A DNA stretch of 64,000 nt. Source: Isoperla grammatica. Lineage: Eukaryota; Arthropoda; Insecta; Plecoptera; Perlodidae. Under the pieces are notes generated by a model. The model did not search any database, had not been told where the DNA came from, and saw only the letters and a list, made by a program, of their open reading frames with translations. Of this stretch, positions 12,586 through 24,059 are shown piece by piece. The DNA lies in NCBI GenBank assembly GCA_945910005.1, contig OX246746.1, positions 36,731,826-36,795,825 of the forward strand, given 5' to 3'. The position numbers were made by a program, and so were the translations under genes. Position 1 is the first letter of the stretch, and every line of letters begins with the position of its first letter.

Positions 12586-14739
12586 AGTATCGGTTATAAA
12601 CACAGACAAAATCTATTGAGTGTTGACCCACTTTCAATGAAAAAAAAATGTGTCCGAACTGATAATAGTATAGCTTGTTTTGATTGGTGTTTTAGTTGAC
12701 CATGTTGACCATCAATCAATCTCTTACTAATCTCCATCATAAAACAGAAAATCTATTGGATCGTTATTCATTCCAGCCCGTGTATAAGTGATGTGGATCA
12801 TTCGCACCAGCATCTGTGTCCTCCAGTCAGTCCCATAAACTTGGGTCTTCCCTCCACTAGTTTATTCACGTTAGCAATCAATGCCATGGTTATATTTCTT
12901 ACCATCTGGGTAACCATGGCAGTGCGAAACTCTGGCAGTTTGCCCATCCACGAGCGATGCGATGACCGACGATTATAAGGGGCGAGGGGTAGCCCTTGAT
13001 AATATGAATTAAACTGAATTTAATTAACTTAAATATCCATTATGACCCTACCAGATGTTAAACAGAACCGGAAATTAGGAAATGATATCGATTAGGACCT
13101 TCTAACTATCCAACCCCACCCCCAGATTGGCTCACTACTGTCACACATCGTACGTATAATCTCTCGAACCGGGAACCCTGGTGCCTTGAGGATAGGTCAT
13201 AGTTCACCGAAATCAAATCCACACGCCGAGCTGCTTATCTATCTTTCTATTAGTTAAACACATTTTGCAGATGCCGCGTGCTGTTGGTTTGTACTGGTTT
13301 AGCTGCTCAAGATCATAAATTCCAGCACTTTTTCCGAGGTATGTTTTACGAATAGTACTAATTAATCACAGGCAACAGTGGGTCTTTGAATAGAAATGTC
13401 ACCATAGCTTCCATGACCGATAACAGATTCCACATTCGCTAAATTGCGCTGTCAGCTGTCAGCTCTCTAGCTCCACGCTACGTAGCAAACAATGTAATTA
13501 ATAACCCTGACTTATTATCATGCTTTATTTACTAACCTATTCTATTTCAGAGTAGGCTACCTGACACCTGAGTTTTGTTCACTAAGCACTGCAAATATCG
13601 ATATGTCATGAAAGAAGGCTTGTAATTTAAAAGTAGTGCACATGCTCGCAAATGGTTTAAAAATGAGATAGGGGCTACCCGTGTTTATACAGATAATAGG
13701 AGTTACAGCACGTGGAAGGCTTGTTGCCCGTCTGACTATAATAGGCAAAGTGGCTGTCACGCAGATGGGACCGGTACAGAAAATCGTTCCAGATAAATTG
13801 TTGTACATTCATTATTTTGTTTTAGTAATCGATATTGGATCATGGCAGTTATAGCACCACAGAATACGTTTAAATTAAAGTGTGTGTGATTATGCTTATA
13901 GCTAATAGTTAACCGTTTTCAATTAGAAATTATTGAAAATTAATAAGAAAATTCACAACAAAGGTGCTTGTTTAATTAAGTGGATCACTTTACTTGGTGG
14001 TATTTTACTAATTTGTGAACAAAGCAATCTTTTAAATTATTATTATAAACTCATGTTTTTTTACTGTCAATCAAGGTTTAATTTAAATCCACTTAAATTT
14101 GCATGATAAGTCGCAAGTAATTTTTGCAAGTACACGGTAAGTGTGTGAGCTAAGCTAACGCATGCTTGCAAAGTACCGGCAAACTTTTTTACAAATAATT
14201 ATTGACAATCTAGAGTAAATTCTCTATAGTTTTTTTTTTTTTTTTTACCGTTACTGTTTTGCAAGTTTACATGTGAATTGTATTTCTGAAAAAAAAAAAA
14301 ACTGTGGGCAAGACCATGGTTTTGCACTCTAGAAGCAAAATGAATATCTCACAATTGTCTTTTAAAATATACATGAAGTGCGAATTCAGTGTTGTAAATA
14401 ATGATCGTTGTGGCTGAAGACCTCGTTACGTAACCCAACACGGAATAGGTAAAGAACGCTTCCTTGTTGGTTCACTAACCTAACCTACACGGCAAGTTTA
14501 AAACAAATTACAAATAATCTAATACTGTTTCTCTTTTTTAAATCATATGTGCATACAAGTTTCCAGTCATAAGTTCCGAGAGATTCACAGTGTAAAGTTC
14601 ATACAAGCCAAGTACATTATAGTACACTTATAGTCATATATATACAGTTGTCAGAAATGTAGAATTAAGAGGTAAGGTATTAGAATCAATAAATCATGTG
14701 GTTGATAGAGTTTAAAGCCTGTGCCCTTCTATTGTCTAG
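12586..14739. other. Region upstream of the transporter gene
   Basis: No coding exon is supported here. The 5' untranslated exon of the transporter may lie in this stretch or further left, because a splice-acceptor-like sequence (CTTCTATTGTCTAG) ends at 14739 just before the start codon. A GTCAGCTGTCAGCTC patch lies at about 13450-13465, and poly-T/poly-A runs lie at 14230-14300. No promoter could be fixed. Confidence 0.4.
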
Positions 14740-14743
14740 GTCG

Positions 14744-14858
14744 ATGCCTGAAGAGAGGCTAGTCGGCAACGGACAGCACCTGCATCGGGACATGGCGGCC
14801 CAGGAGATCAGTACACAGGAGGGCAATAAGGGGCCACAGATAACGGCGACACTCATAG
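14744..14858 (+). CDS. Sugar (trehalose) transporter, first coding exon
   Basis: This exon encodes the cytoplasmic N-terminus, 38 residues beginning MPEERLVGNGQ and ending QITATLI, plus the first base of a split codon. I chose ATG 14744 because a pyrimidine-rich acceptor ends at 14739, five bases upstream. The frame also extends further up to ATG 14696, which I take as intronic. A GTAATA donor follows at 14859. Joining G at 14858 to TG at 24060 makes a valine codon and continues the frame straight into transmembrane helix 1 (VNIIAFAYGTIMGWP). Insect Tret1-like proteins carry a short hydrophilic N-terminus like this. The splice link is inferred from phase, sites and protein logic, not from transcript data. 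Confidence 0.75.
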
Positions 14859-17492
14859 GTAATAATGCACTCACTCATTATATCTATAAGTATATTCGAT
14901 TGATACATATTGATCAGCAACCATATCACACCAAACAATTACTGCAGAACAGAGAGACTAATCTACTCTTGATTTACTTAATATGATACATGTGCTCATA
15001 TTTTTTATTAGACTTGTAACGTTTCTTACTTGAACCACCTCCATCACGCAAAGAAATGTGTACGTAGATCAATAATATGGACATTTCTACACAGTTTACA
15101 CACTACACATAATATTTTCAAAAAAGTAATTAATTTTCATTGATAATGATCGTTCAATCACTGATAATGATAGCCTGCACGTGCAATGTGCATGAATACT
15201 CTACTCTGCCGAGCCCATATATCCCATTAAAATTATTTCTATGAAACATGTCAGGAAGCTGTTTTTTGGGAAATTTGACGCACATATACTTTTTTTTTTA
15301 AATCGCATCCGGCAGCTGGGGCTTTGCCCCTGGCCCCGGTTTCTGCGCACTAAAGTTTGTCCCGGTTTGTTGTTTGTCGCAGATTGTCCCGTGTCCAGTT
15401 GTCCAGCTGTCCAGTTGACAGTTTCTCAAAGTTTGTCCCAGTTTGTCCCCCTTCAAAATATGGTCACCATACATACCATTGTGCCATCTTAACTTTAACG
15501 GTCAAGTTATTAATGAGTTTGTATAAGATGCTTTTTTAAACCAATGATCATGAATTATTAGTGTGACACACAGCATTAACGCTTTGTTTGTGTTCGTCCA
15601 ACCCACACAAAACACTTCCAAGTTCCTTATGCACTAAAATGATAGCAACGTATGAAGAAGTCGTCCCCAAAAGACCTTGGTACTCTCTGCCAAGCACAGA
15701 TATCCCCGAGAAGAATATTTCAACAAACAGAAACAAGCATTCTAATTCTTCCTTGTTTGCATATTTTCAATACAAGTTTATGTTTTGAGCACTAAGCACG
15801 TGACTGCCAGAAATGAGAATTCCATAATGTCGTTTCTCTATATACATTCACAAGATTTTAAGGTTTGTGGGATAAATCTTTCTAATATCTGCAAAAAGCC
15901 GGAAATCGCTGGAGTCAAGTTTTATAAGAAACTATACCTTCACCACTTCACACTTGAAGATAATCTATATGTAGGCCTATGTAAAACGTTTTAAATATAA
16001 AGTTAAGAATTTTCTTTTTGATGGGGTACTTTACTCGATATACCGATTTTTTTATATCTAGGGTTGTTAGTGAGTGTGTTTATATCTGGATTTTTAAGCT
16101 ATTCTTTTATCAATATATCCATTTGTAATATATTAAATAATAAGGGTTCTGCTTGACATGTGTCTAAATATCATATGTCACTGGTTCAATCAGACAAATA
16201 AATTATTAATATAATTATAAATGTTTTTAATAACAATTTTTTTTCTCTAAAGTTTTGTAATGTAAGTTTTTGAACACTTTCTGAGTTAGAAATGGTAATT
16301 TAAAAAAAATAAAATATTTATTGAAACAGTAACACTTATAAGAAATAGCGCTTAATTATCTCAAGGTCGCCCTATGGAATATTCATGTTTTCCAATCGTA
16401 GCACCAACTACACACATAACTTAAAACTTTATTATCACTTCATTTTTATTAACTTTTGTTTCACATTTCAACCAAACGAATAATGCAAAAAAGGTACATG
16501 TATTATAAAAGATATATTGCTTCGCAAGCTTCCCCTGTGACCAACGGGTCTCTAATCGAACAACTTAGTTTGAGCTTTAATTTTATTTACCAGGAATTTG
16601 AATATGAATATACTGTATCACTTCTTTTACGCTGAAGAGACTCGAACAAATCTCTACTTATTTTTGTATTTTTATTATTACTAAAAGAAGTGTGATAATT
16701 TGGAATGCTATTGGTAATAAATTGCTAGCATAGTCGGACCGCGTGGAAAACACTCAATCAGCCAATAGCAAGTGATAAACACGTAGATATCACTTAAAGT
16801 GAGAATTGTCACCGTGACAACTTTTAGGAATAGCCCTCCTGATTATTTCCATGTTGATGAAAATATGCAAATACGTAATAGCTGTTCAAAATGGTTAAAG
16901 AAATAATATAAAATGAGATATTAATCCCACAATACTAATGTAAATTATTGATGAGAAATAGCGGCAGTAGTAACAATTATAACATTAATTATTACCAGGC
17001 GTCGCATTCCATTACTTGTATTTCACAAAACAACGCTAATAGTGTTAAGTTTCTCAATAAGCACGTAAACAAGAAAATGGCGGAAACTGATGGTGACGCT
17101 TATACCTTTGACAAAGGAAATGGATTTGGCTTATCTTAAAGCAAGTAGCGTAGGCAATTCTTGTCGAGGTGCCTTCTCGCATAAACATGAGACGCAAGCT
17201 CTGCACAATGAAATCAACTCGAAGAAAGTAGGATTTTAAGGCTTGTTTTATTGAAGTGAACACTGCAAATTCTGAGACCTTTAAGAAATAAGCTTAGCAA
17301 GTTGTTCGAAGAATTCTTGAAAGGAATAATTACTCACATCACAAAGAAAAGTGGATATTTTCTGATTGGATTAGCCAACAATCTGTTACGGTACCATCCA
17401 ACACTATTGTTCGTGAGCCGCTGCTTCACTTGTGCGTTATTGAGTAAAACATGCTGAATGCTATACAATAACTACCAACACTTATTAATATA

Positions 17493-17687
17493 AAGCTCCA
17501 ACCACAATTGTCAGCATCGTTATCGTAATCGGGATCGAGATCGCAATCGTATATTTTCTCAAGCTAAATCATTATGTCATTGCAACTGTATTGTGAAAAG
17601 AGCCATAATATCCATGTATCTGTATACCTTTTCACGATTTCAGGATTGCGATTGCAATCCCGATACCGACAATTGTGGTTGGGACTT
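17493..17687. mobile_element. Short MITE with CAACCACAATTGTC ends
   Basis: The left end (about 17493) reads AAGCTCCAACCACAATTGTC and the right end is its near complement, GACAATTGTGGTTGGGACTT. Imperfect inverted sequence (ATCGTAATCGGGATC against GATTGCAATCCCGAT) continues inward. Length is about 195 bp with no coding capacity. TA dinucleotides lie at or next to both ends, which would suit a Tc1/mariner-related MITE. A second, decayed copy with the same right end lies at about 27400-27577. Confidence 0.75.
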
Positions 17688-17740
17688 AAATGTATTATAA
17701 CCATGATCATTCATAAACAATGAAAATAGAAGACATATTA

Positions 17741-18474
17741 TTAAGCGAGCGAAGCGAGCGTCTCCACGAGACTCTTATGGCACTTCGTTCTGTTTTTTTT
17801 TTTATGTCCGTCGATAGCGGTCGAACAGAAAGTCCGATCAACTTGAAATTTGGACCATCCACATCCACAAGCCTCGATGTGGATTGAAGGTGTATAGTTT
17901 TGAGGCAAATTCGTTCGAAAAGTTACAAAGTTACACCATAGTTACTGCAAAATATTTTTCTGAAACAAAATGGCGGCAAAATGTTAGATAGCCATATTTT
18001 TTTAAAGCTTTTTCCGATCACGAATATGTTCATGTTATGGCGATCTGATAAATATTGGCAAAGTTACACAAAAGTTACTCGAAAATATATTTCTGAAACA
18101 CAGTAGCAGCAAAATGTGAGGTGACTATTTTATAGTAAATTTTTGTCCGGTCACGAATATACTAATGTAAACGCGATTTGATACATATTAGAGGCAGAAA
18201 TTACATTTCTATTGCTGTCAATAACTGTTAGTAACGGTGGCGGACCGCGGCGAAAACATGACAGCGAAAATTCTTAGCAACGCACATTGCACTGCATCCA
18301 ACAAGGTCGGGAAGTATAATAGCTATGGAAATTAGAAAAAAATTTGTAATGCGCATTCTTGAATTGTTGTTAATTGTTGTTTGTACTAGCATTGAAATCT
18401 TTTCGCCAGATTGTTCGTAGATATTGACGCGCTGGCTTATCAACGCGTCAAACAGAGCGTTTCCTAGTTATTAA
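17741..18474 (+). repeat. 0.73-kb repeat, copy A of a tandem pair
   Basis: This starts with TTAAGCGAGCGAAGCGAGCG and is followed directly by a second copy starting with the same phrase at 18475. It contains the phrase GTCGATAGCGGTCGAAC and AGTCCGATCAACTTGAAATT, then repeated GTTACAAAGTTACACC-type segments. A 31-codon open frame at 18325-18420 begins MEIRKKFVMRILELLLIVV and ends at TAG. The matching frame in copy B stays open longer. The repeat type resembles phrases seen in interspersed repeats of many invertebrates, and its class is unknown. Confidence 0.85.
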
Positions 18475-19218
18475 TTAAGCGAGCGAAGCGAGAGTCTTCA
18501 TTAGACTTTTATGGCATCGTTCTGTTTTGTTTTTGTTTATTTTTTTGTCTGTCGATAGCGGTCGAACGGAAAGTCCGATCAAGTTGAAATTTGGCCCATC
18601 CACAAGCCATGATGTGGATTGCAGGTGTAAAGTTTTGTGGCAAAGTCGTTCAAAAATTTACAAAGTTACACCATAGTTACTGAAAAATATTTTTCTGAAA
18701 CAAAATGACGGCAAAATGTGAGATATCCATATTTTTATAAAGATTTTTCCGGTCACGAATATGTTCATTTTATCACGATCTGGTAAGTATTGGCAAAGTT
18801 ACGCAAAAATTACTCGAAAATATTTTTCTGAAACACAGTAACGGGCAAATGTGAGTGGTGAGTGGCAATATAGTAAATTTTTGTCCGGTCACGAATATAC
18901 TAATTTACACGCAATCTTATACGTAGGCAGAAATTACATCTCTATTGCTCTATTCAATAAGTGTTAGTAACGGTGGCGGACTGCGACGAAAACACTTGAC
19001 GAAATACCAACGAAAAATCTTAGCAACGCACATTACACAGCATTCATCAATTTCGGGAAGTGTAATAGCTATGAAAATTAGAAACAATTTTGCAATGCAC
19101 CTTCTTCTATTGTTGTTAATTGTTGTTTTTATTAACTTTGAGATCTTTTCGCCAGAAAGTTCGCAGATATGTACCGCGCTCGCTTATCAACGCGTCACAC
19201 AGAGCGTTTTCCTAGTCA
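18475..19218 (+). repeat. 0.74-kb repeat, copy B of a tandem pair
   Basis: The second copy diverges from copy A at roughly one base in ten by eye. The small frame corresponding to that in copy A starts at ATG 19071 with MKIRNNFAMHLLLLLLIVVF and continues through IFSPESS without the stop found in copy A, running out of the repeat to 19448. The strongly hydrophobic segment looks like a signal or membrane peptide. That may only reflect a T-rich sequence, because no homologue is recognised. Confidence 0.85.
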
Positions 19219-19329
19219 ATAACATTAGATTGCGTTTAATTCACTTGTTAATTAGTTCACCGCCCAAGAATGTAACAGTGTATTGCTCCCGTTATCATCG
19301 TGCAAAGTGCAAAGGCGCCGGTAAACGCA

Positions 19330-19400
19330 AAGCTGGAAGTTATGGGTTCGATCCCCAGTTGGGATCTGGGTTCGATCCCCAGTTGAGAACGCTCTCGCAC
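19330..19400 (+). repeat. Duplicated tRNA-like B-box segment
   Basis: GGGTTCGATCCCCAGTTG occurs twice, 25 bp apart, at about 19346 and 19371. The core GGTTCGATCCC matches an RNA polymerase III B box as found in tRNAs and tRNA-derived SINEs. No A box or cloverleaf could be assembled around it, so this is more likely a SINE head fragment than a tRNA gene. Confidence 0.5.
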
Positions 19401-19416
19401 GGCACCTGTAATAATA

Positions 19417-19616
19417 ACTATTTGCCACGGTATACAGGTGAACGGTAGGATGTTTAACTATTTGCCACGGTATACAGGTGAACGGTAGGATGTTCAACTA
19501 TTTGCCACGGTATACAGGTGAACGGTAGGATGTTCAACTATTTGCCACGGTATACAGGTGAACGGTAGGATGTTCAACTATTTGCCACGGTATACAGGTG
19601 AACGGCAAGATGTATA
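19417..19616 (+). repeat. 40-bp minisatellite, 5 copies
   Basis: The unit AACTATTTGCCACGGTATAC plus AGGTGAACGGTAGGATGTTC (40 bp) starts at 19417, 19457, 19497, 19537 and 19577. Copies are almost identical, and the last ends ACGGCAAGATG. Confidence 0.95.
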
Positions 19617-19650
19617 CAAGACATACGCACATAAAACAATCAAATGTAAG

Positions 19651-20331
19651 GCGCGTCTCCACTGCGTCGGCTTGGGCGAAAATGTATGACGACGAGACTT
19701 ACTCATAGTCTCAGTAGCATTTATAATTGTTGTAGCAAATAAAAAACGCCGTAAACCACGCTTTTGGGTCATCCGAGTTTCCGCAGTAGGGACAGATACA
19801 GTGCAAGTGATCTAATAAATGTCTGATATTGATCTGTTAATCCTCGAATATAGGTGCAATGGGGTTTTTATAAACTTTTTTAGAACGTCAAGTTGTGATT
19901 TCCAATATTTATTGGATTCAATTGGTCCCAAAATCGGTAAACAGGATACAAACTTCAACTTCAGGTGTACTACAACTGCATGTGTGCATGTGTTATCCCT
20001 TTGTCACTCAGTCAGTGTCCAATTGCCAGTCAATGACAATGCATGCACTGGGGATGGCAGTTGGACCCATGATGGACAATGATGGGTTTATATTTTAAGT
20101 TGCGCGCGTTCAAATCTACCCCTTCCACCATACCACCCGGATTGGTTCCTTGAGCTCAAAGAGGCATTCGGCACGATTTCCTTTGATATTTACAGACATT
20201 AGTCGGGAAACGATTCGGCCTGCCGATCGGCTTTTTAGGCCGCTCGGCCTGGCCGACGGACACGTCTCCACTGCGTCGGCAAAAGCCGCGCGGCCAGGCC
20301 GAGCGGCTTTTGCCGACGCAGTGGAGACGCG
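19651..20331. mobile_element. GC-rich foldback/MITE-like element
   Basis: GCGTCTCCACTGCGTCGGC at 19653-19671 is matched by its exact complement at 20312-20330, giving 19-bp terminal inverted repeats of a 0.68-kb unit. A third copy at 20262-20280 forms a 25-bp perfect stem with 20304-20328. A second, overlapping stem pairs about 20240-20256 with 20291-20307 (GCCGCTCGGCCTGGCCG). The right end is therefore a compound hairpin with competing pairings. No transposase is present, target duplication is unclear and superfamily is unassigned. Confidence 0.7.
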
Positions 20332-20698
20332 AATTTACATACACATGTATATTGTGTAATCCATACAACAGGTCTAGTCCTATAGCGGTTTTTAACCAAA
20401 CTTAAACTTTCGAACCAAAAAGCTTGGGTGTTTTTTTATCCGCCAACATTTAATCTACTTGACCAGTATTTTTTCTGAAATAGCTCAAAAATAGTGAATT
20501 ATTAGGTTCTTATGCATATAGTATGTAGTATTGTCAACAATTTGATATTCATTAACTTAATATCCATTGTGCAATATGATTTCTTAGATTTGTTGGTTTC
20601 AAAATGTAAAGTACGAACACATTTTTAACGGTATTTTGATTTTGTATGTATAAGTGTTTGTGATTGTTGTGGGTTTTTTATTTGTATGTCTTGAAAAG

Positions 20699-20730
20699 GA
20701 CGACTCTACACGTCGTCGAAACGTTGACAT
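20699..20730 (+). other. Stem-loop followed by CGAAACGTTG
   Basis: GACGAC and GTCGTC form a 6-bp stem around a 7-nt loop, followed at once by GAAACGTTGAC. From memory, the arrangement of a small stem followed by CGAAACGTT often recurs near the 3' ends of LINE and Penelope-like retroelements in invertebrates. No reverse transcriptase is seen beside it, so this is at most a 3'-end remnant. Confidence 0.4.
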
Positions 20731-21169
20731 TTATTTTGAGAAAATAAACATTGGATTGGGTTTACTGTTAAAAATGTTTACGTACTATATATTATAAATA
20801 TATTATTTCTAATGTTTTGTAGGTTGCAACATTTGAAGTTAAAATGTATTTTGGACATGGTTATTGCTTCATGATATTTTATAAAATTTTGTAATTTTCG
20901 TTTCAGTTTGAATCTTGATAAATGCGAGTATAAATCTCCGCAAAACCGATTGATTTTAATAAAACTAATTCCAGGGTCTCTATGCCGCAAACAAGCAAGC
21001 TTTCGTGTCGTATATTTGTCTATACAATATCCACACAAATGTATTATAAGCTTGACATCTTGTACAATTGTGTAGTAAATTATCTGAACGTATATCAATG
21101 ATTGATTACTTTACACACTTGTTAGTGGGCGTCGGGACTAGATATAATGCTTATTTGTATTCTCGTGAT

Positions 21170-21956
21170 GCAATCTGCATGATGCAATGCAATCTGCATG
21201 ATGCAATGCAATCTGCATGATGCAATGCAATCTGCATGATGCAATGCAATCTGCATGATGCTACGCAATCTGCATGATGCTACGCAATCTGCATGATGCT
21301 ACGCAATCTGCATGATGCAATGCAATCTGCATGATGCAATGCAATCTGCATGATGCAATGCAATCTGCATGATGCAATGCAATCTGCATGATGCAATGCA
21401 ATCTGCATGATGCAATGCAATCTGCATGATGCAATGCAATCTGCATGATGCAATGCAATCTGCATGATGCAATGCAATCTGCATGATGCAATGCAATCTT
21501 CATGATGCTACGCAATCTGCATGATGCTACGCAATCTGCATGATGCAATGTAATCTGCATGATGCAATGTAATCTGCATGATGCAATGCAATCTGCATGA
21601 TGCAATGCAATCTGCATGATGCAATGCAATCTGCATGATGCAATGCAATCTATGCATTATGCAATGCAATCTGCATGATGCAATGCAATCTGCATGATGT
21701 AATGCAATCTGCATGATGCAATGCAATCTGCATGATGCAATGCAATCTGCATGATGCTACGCAATCTGCATGATGCTACGCAATCTGCATGATGCAATGT
21801 AATCTGCATGATGCAATGCAATCTGCATGATGCAATGCAATCTGCATGATGCACTGCAATCTGCATGATGCAATGCAATCTGCATGATGCAATGCAATCT
21901 GCATGATGCAATGCAATCTGCATGATGCAATGCAATCTGCATGATGCAATGCAATC
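21170..21956 (+). repeat. 19-bp satellite, about 41 copies, in the transporter intron
   Basis: The unit TGATGCAATGCAATCTGCA (19 bp) repeats about 41 times with few changes (CTACGCAA, TGTAA, one 2-bp indel near 21650). Each standard unit contains TGATGCAAT, an exact match to the C/EBP-ATF composite element core. Because 19 is not a multiple of 3 and the reverse strand has no stop, every minus-strand frame reads the same 19-residue peptide repeat. Those frames are artefacts. Confidence 0.97.
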
Positions 21957-24059
21957 TGTGGGAGAGTTTGGTCCTGAAAGCGAAATTGTCTGTCACTCTT
22001 TTGAAACAATTTGCAACGTCGTTCACATACTGTTTCGAACTATGCCATCCCAATGTTTTGTACATGAAACTTAACTTGTGTTATACTAAACGTTATGCTA
22101 AAAATGTTAGGTTATACTAAATGTTCACTATAGTAAGACATAAATTGAAACATAAATTGAAAGACATAATTGAAAAGGCAATAGTGTTAAAATGTTATAA
22201 ATGTGTGTCAGAAAAGCAACGCAATTTGTTAGGGAATCCTTCTAAAGATGAAATTAACTCTCAAAGACTTCGAAGCACTAAAACTACATCTTGTGCATCT
22301 AAATGTAGATAAAACATTTATTATAAGACACTGTGTTAGGGCTCACCGTAGCATGTGTAAGCCTTTGTTAGCGCGCTATCAAAACTTTGATAATTTTCAA
22401 GAGAATGAGTTAGAGAGGGTCTAGTGGCTCTAATTTTAGGGAGAGCCTTTGTAACGAGTCCCTTAGTCTTAGAGAGTTTAACAAGATCCTTTTAGTACGT
22501 GCTATAATAATAATGTATACGTACGAAAGGGCGTGATTTTATAACTGTGACAGAATGGAGAACACGTAGCAGAAGCAGGTATTCTGCAAGAGTGTTTGGT
22601 TACTGACGGTTACAAATTTACAAGCCTTTTTTTTCGGGAGAAACCTAATTAGTTTTGTTACTTTTTAATGAGATTTTTGAGCTAAATACACAAAGAAATC
22701 AACGTGAATAGAAAAATTATTTTCTGTGTAAATATGTATTTTTAATAGACTTGTTGACGTACACAACGGGTACAAATCTGCAGCGAATCATAACAAACAC
22801 AAATGATTCTGATACGAAACCGAATCCTACGCAGCAAACGTACATAACGTGAATTCCGATTTCAGGTTAGTTCATGTTGATCAATATTGTGTTAATGTGA
22901 ATGAATGCCTTTGGGAAACAGAATCCCTTTGACATATTACAATCATTCGCTACACTCACTTCATTATTGTGTCGGTCGACAATTTGACAGATGAAAGTCA
23001 AACCTTGTGAATAGGAAAATACGCATGGTTATCAATTACTATAGTTAGCAGAAACGGTTGTGAACAGCAGCCATCCATCTCCCTCCGTATGGTTATGTTG
23101 TTTCCCCTATTTTCAGCGCTATTACCTCTACCCAACAATTATAATTCCCTGCATTATTAGGTTTCGACATTTTAACTTAATTTCAGCTTGGCTAGAGTTG
23201 CGGTGCGTCACAGCTCACAGCTCGAGTTACACTTTTCAATTCTACTAGAGTCGTTAAAAATTTACATATTAATCGTGTAGAACGGTCGTTCGTCGTTGAT
23301 TGTCGTCTTCTTTCTCCTGTACGCCAAGTTTCTAACACACTTTAGATGAATTTATACTTACAGGCAGCGACAACTGAATACACTTAACTTTCGAATTTCG
23401 ATGCGTTTCAAGGGTTCGTGTAGAAATCGAAATAGCTTAAAAATTTCAGTTTGAAATTAACTGTAATCACAGGTACAGGAAGATATTTATAAAAATATGA
23501 GGAAATCAACTTTATCTAATAATAAAAATAATCTATAGACTTTTTAAGAATTACTAACCGTTACATTTATCATTGATGTGTAGTAATTTCAAGGAGTTCA
23601 ACTTAAGGCAGCTTGATTCATTTTAGACGTGTTTATGAACATAGCAAAATGATGTAAAACATATTTTTTTGCTAACGACGACACAAAACACCAAATATTA
23701 GTTTGATTAATTTAACGTGCCTACATGTGTGATAATGGTTTAAGTGTGGACTTGTATAGTAACGAACGGTATTTCTAGAAGCACGTGGCATAGATAACAC
23801 TCCCAGTCCTCGCACTATAATTCAGGTCTACACCTCCAGGGCACCTATGGGTGACCCTCCGCTCCGTAAACAATAATCTTAGCGAGGAGAGTCCAACTCT
23901 ACAAATTTAAGTTTGTAATTTGTTTGTTAAGCTGATAAAAAACAAATCCCGGGTAAGAATCACTCTTTCAATATCTTGAAGCGAATTCACTTCTCAAGAT
24001 ATCAATAAAATATGGTTAATTGAGGATGATTTAATATTTCCAGTTATTCCATGTTTCAG

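Larger units (their letters stand above)
14859..24059 (+). other. 9.2-kb phase-1 intron of the transporter
   Basis: The intron is bounded by GTAATA at 14859 and TTCCATGTTTCAG ending at 24059. It hosts several repeats listed separately: a MITE at 17.5 kb, a duplicated repeat at 17.7-19.2 kb, a 40-bp minisatellite, a GC-rich foldback and a 19-bp satellite. Apart from these, 14.86-17.49 kb and 21.96-24.06 kb show no supported feature. A GTCCCGGTTTGT/TGTCC-rich low-complexity patch lies at 15350-15450. Confidence 0.7.

Noticed and set aside
17056..17139. Short frame MAETDGDAYTFDKGNGF after AAGAAAATGGCGG
   Set aside because: The start context is attractive, but only about 20 codons follow before a stop, no splice donor fits and no family is recognised.
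19340..19400. Possible tRNA gene at the GGTTCGATCCC motif
   Set aside because: Only a duplicated B box is present; no acceptor stem, anticodon arm or A box could be assembled.
21261..22065. Overlapping minus-strand frames of 65-122 codons
   Set aside because: They are forced by the stop-free 19-bp satellite, whose length makes all frames read the same peptide repeat.
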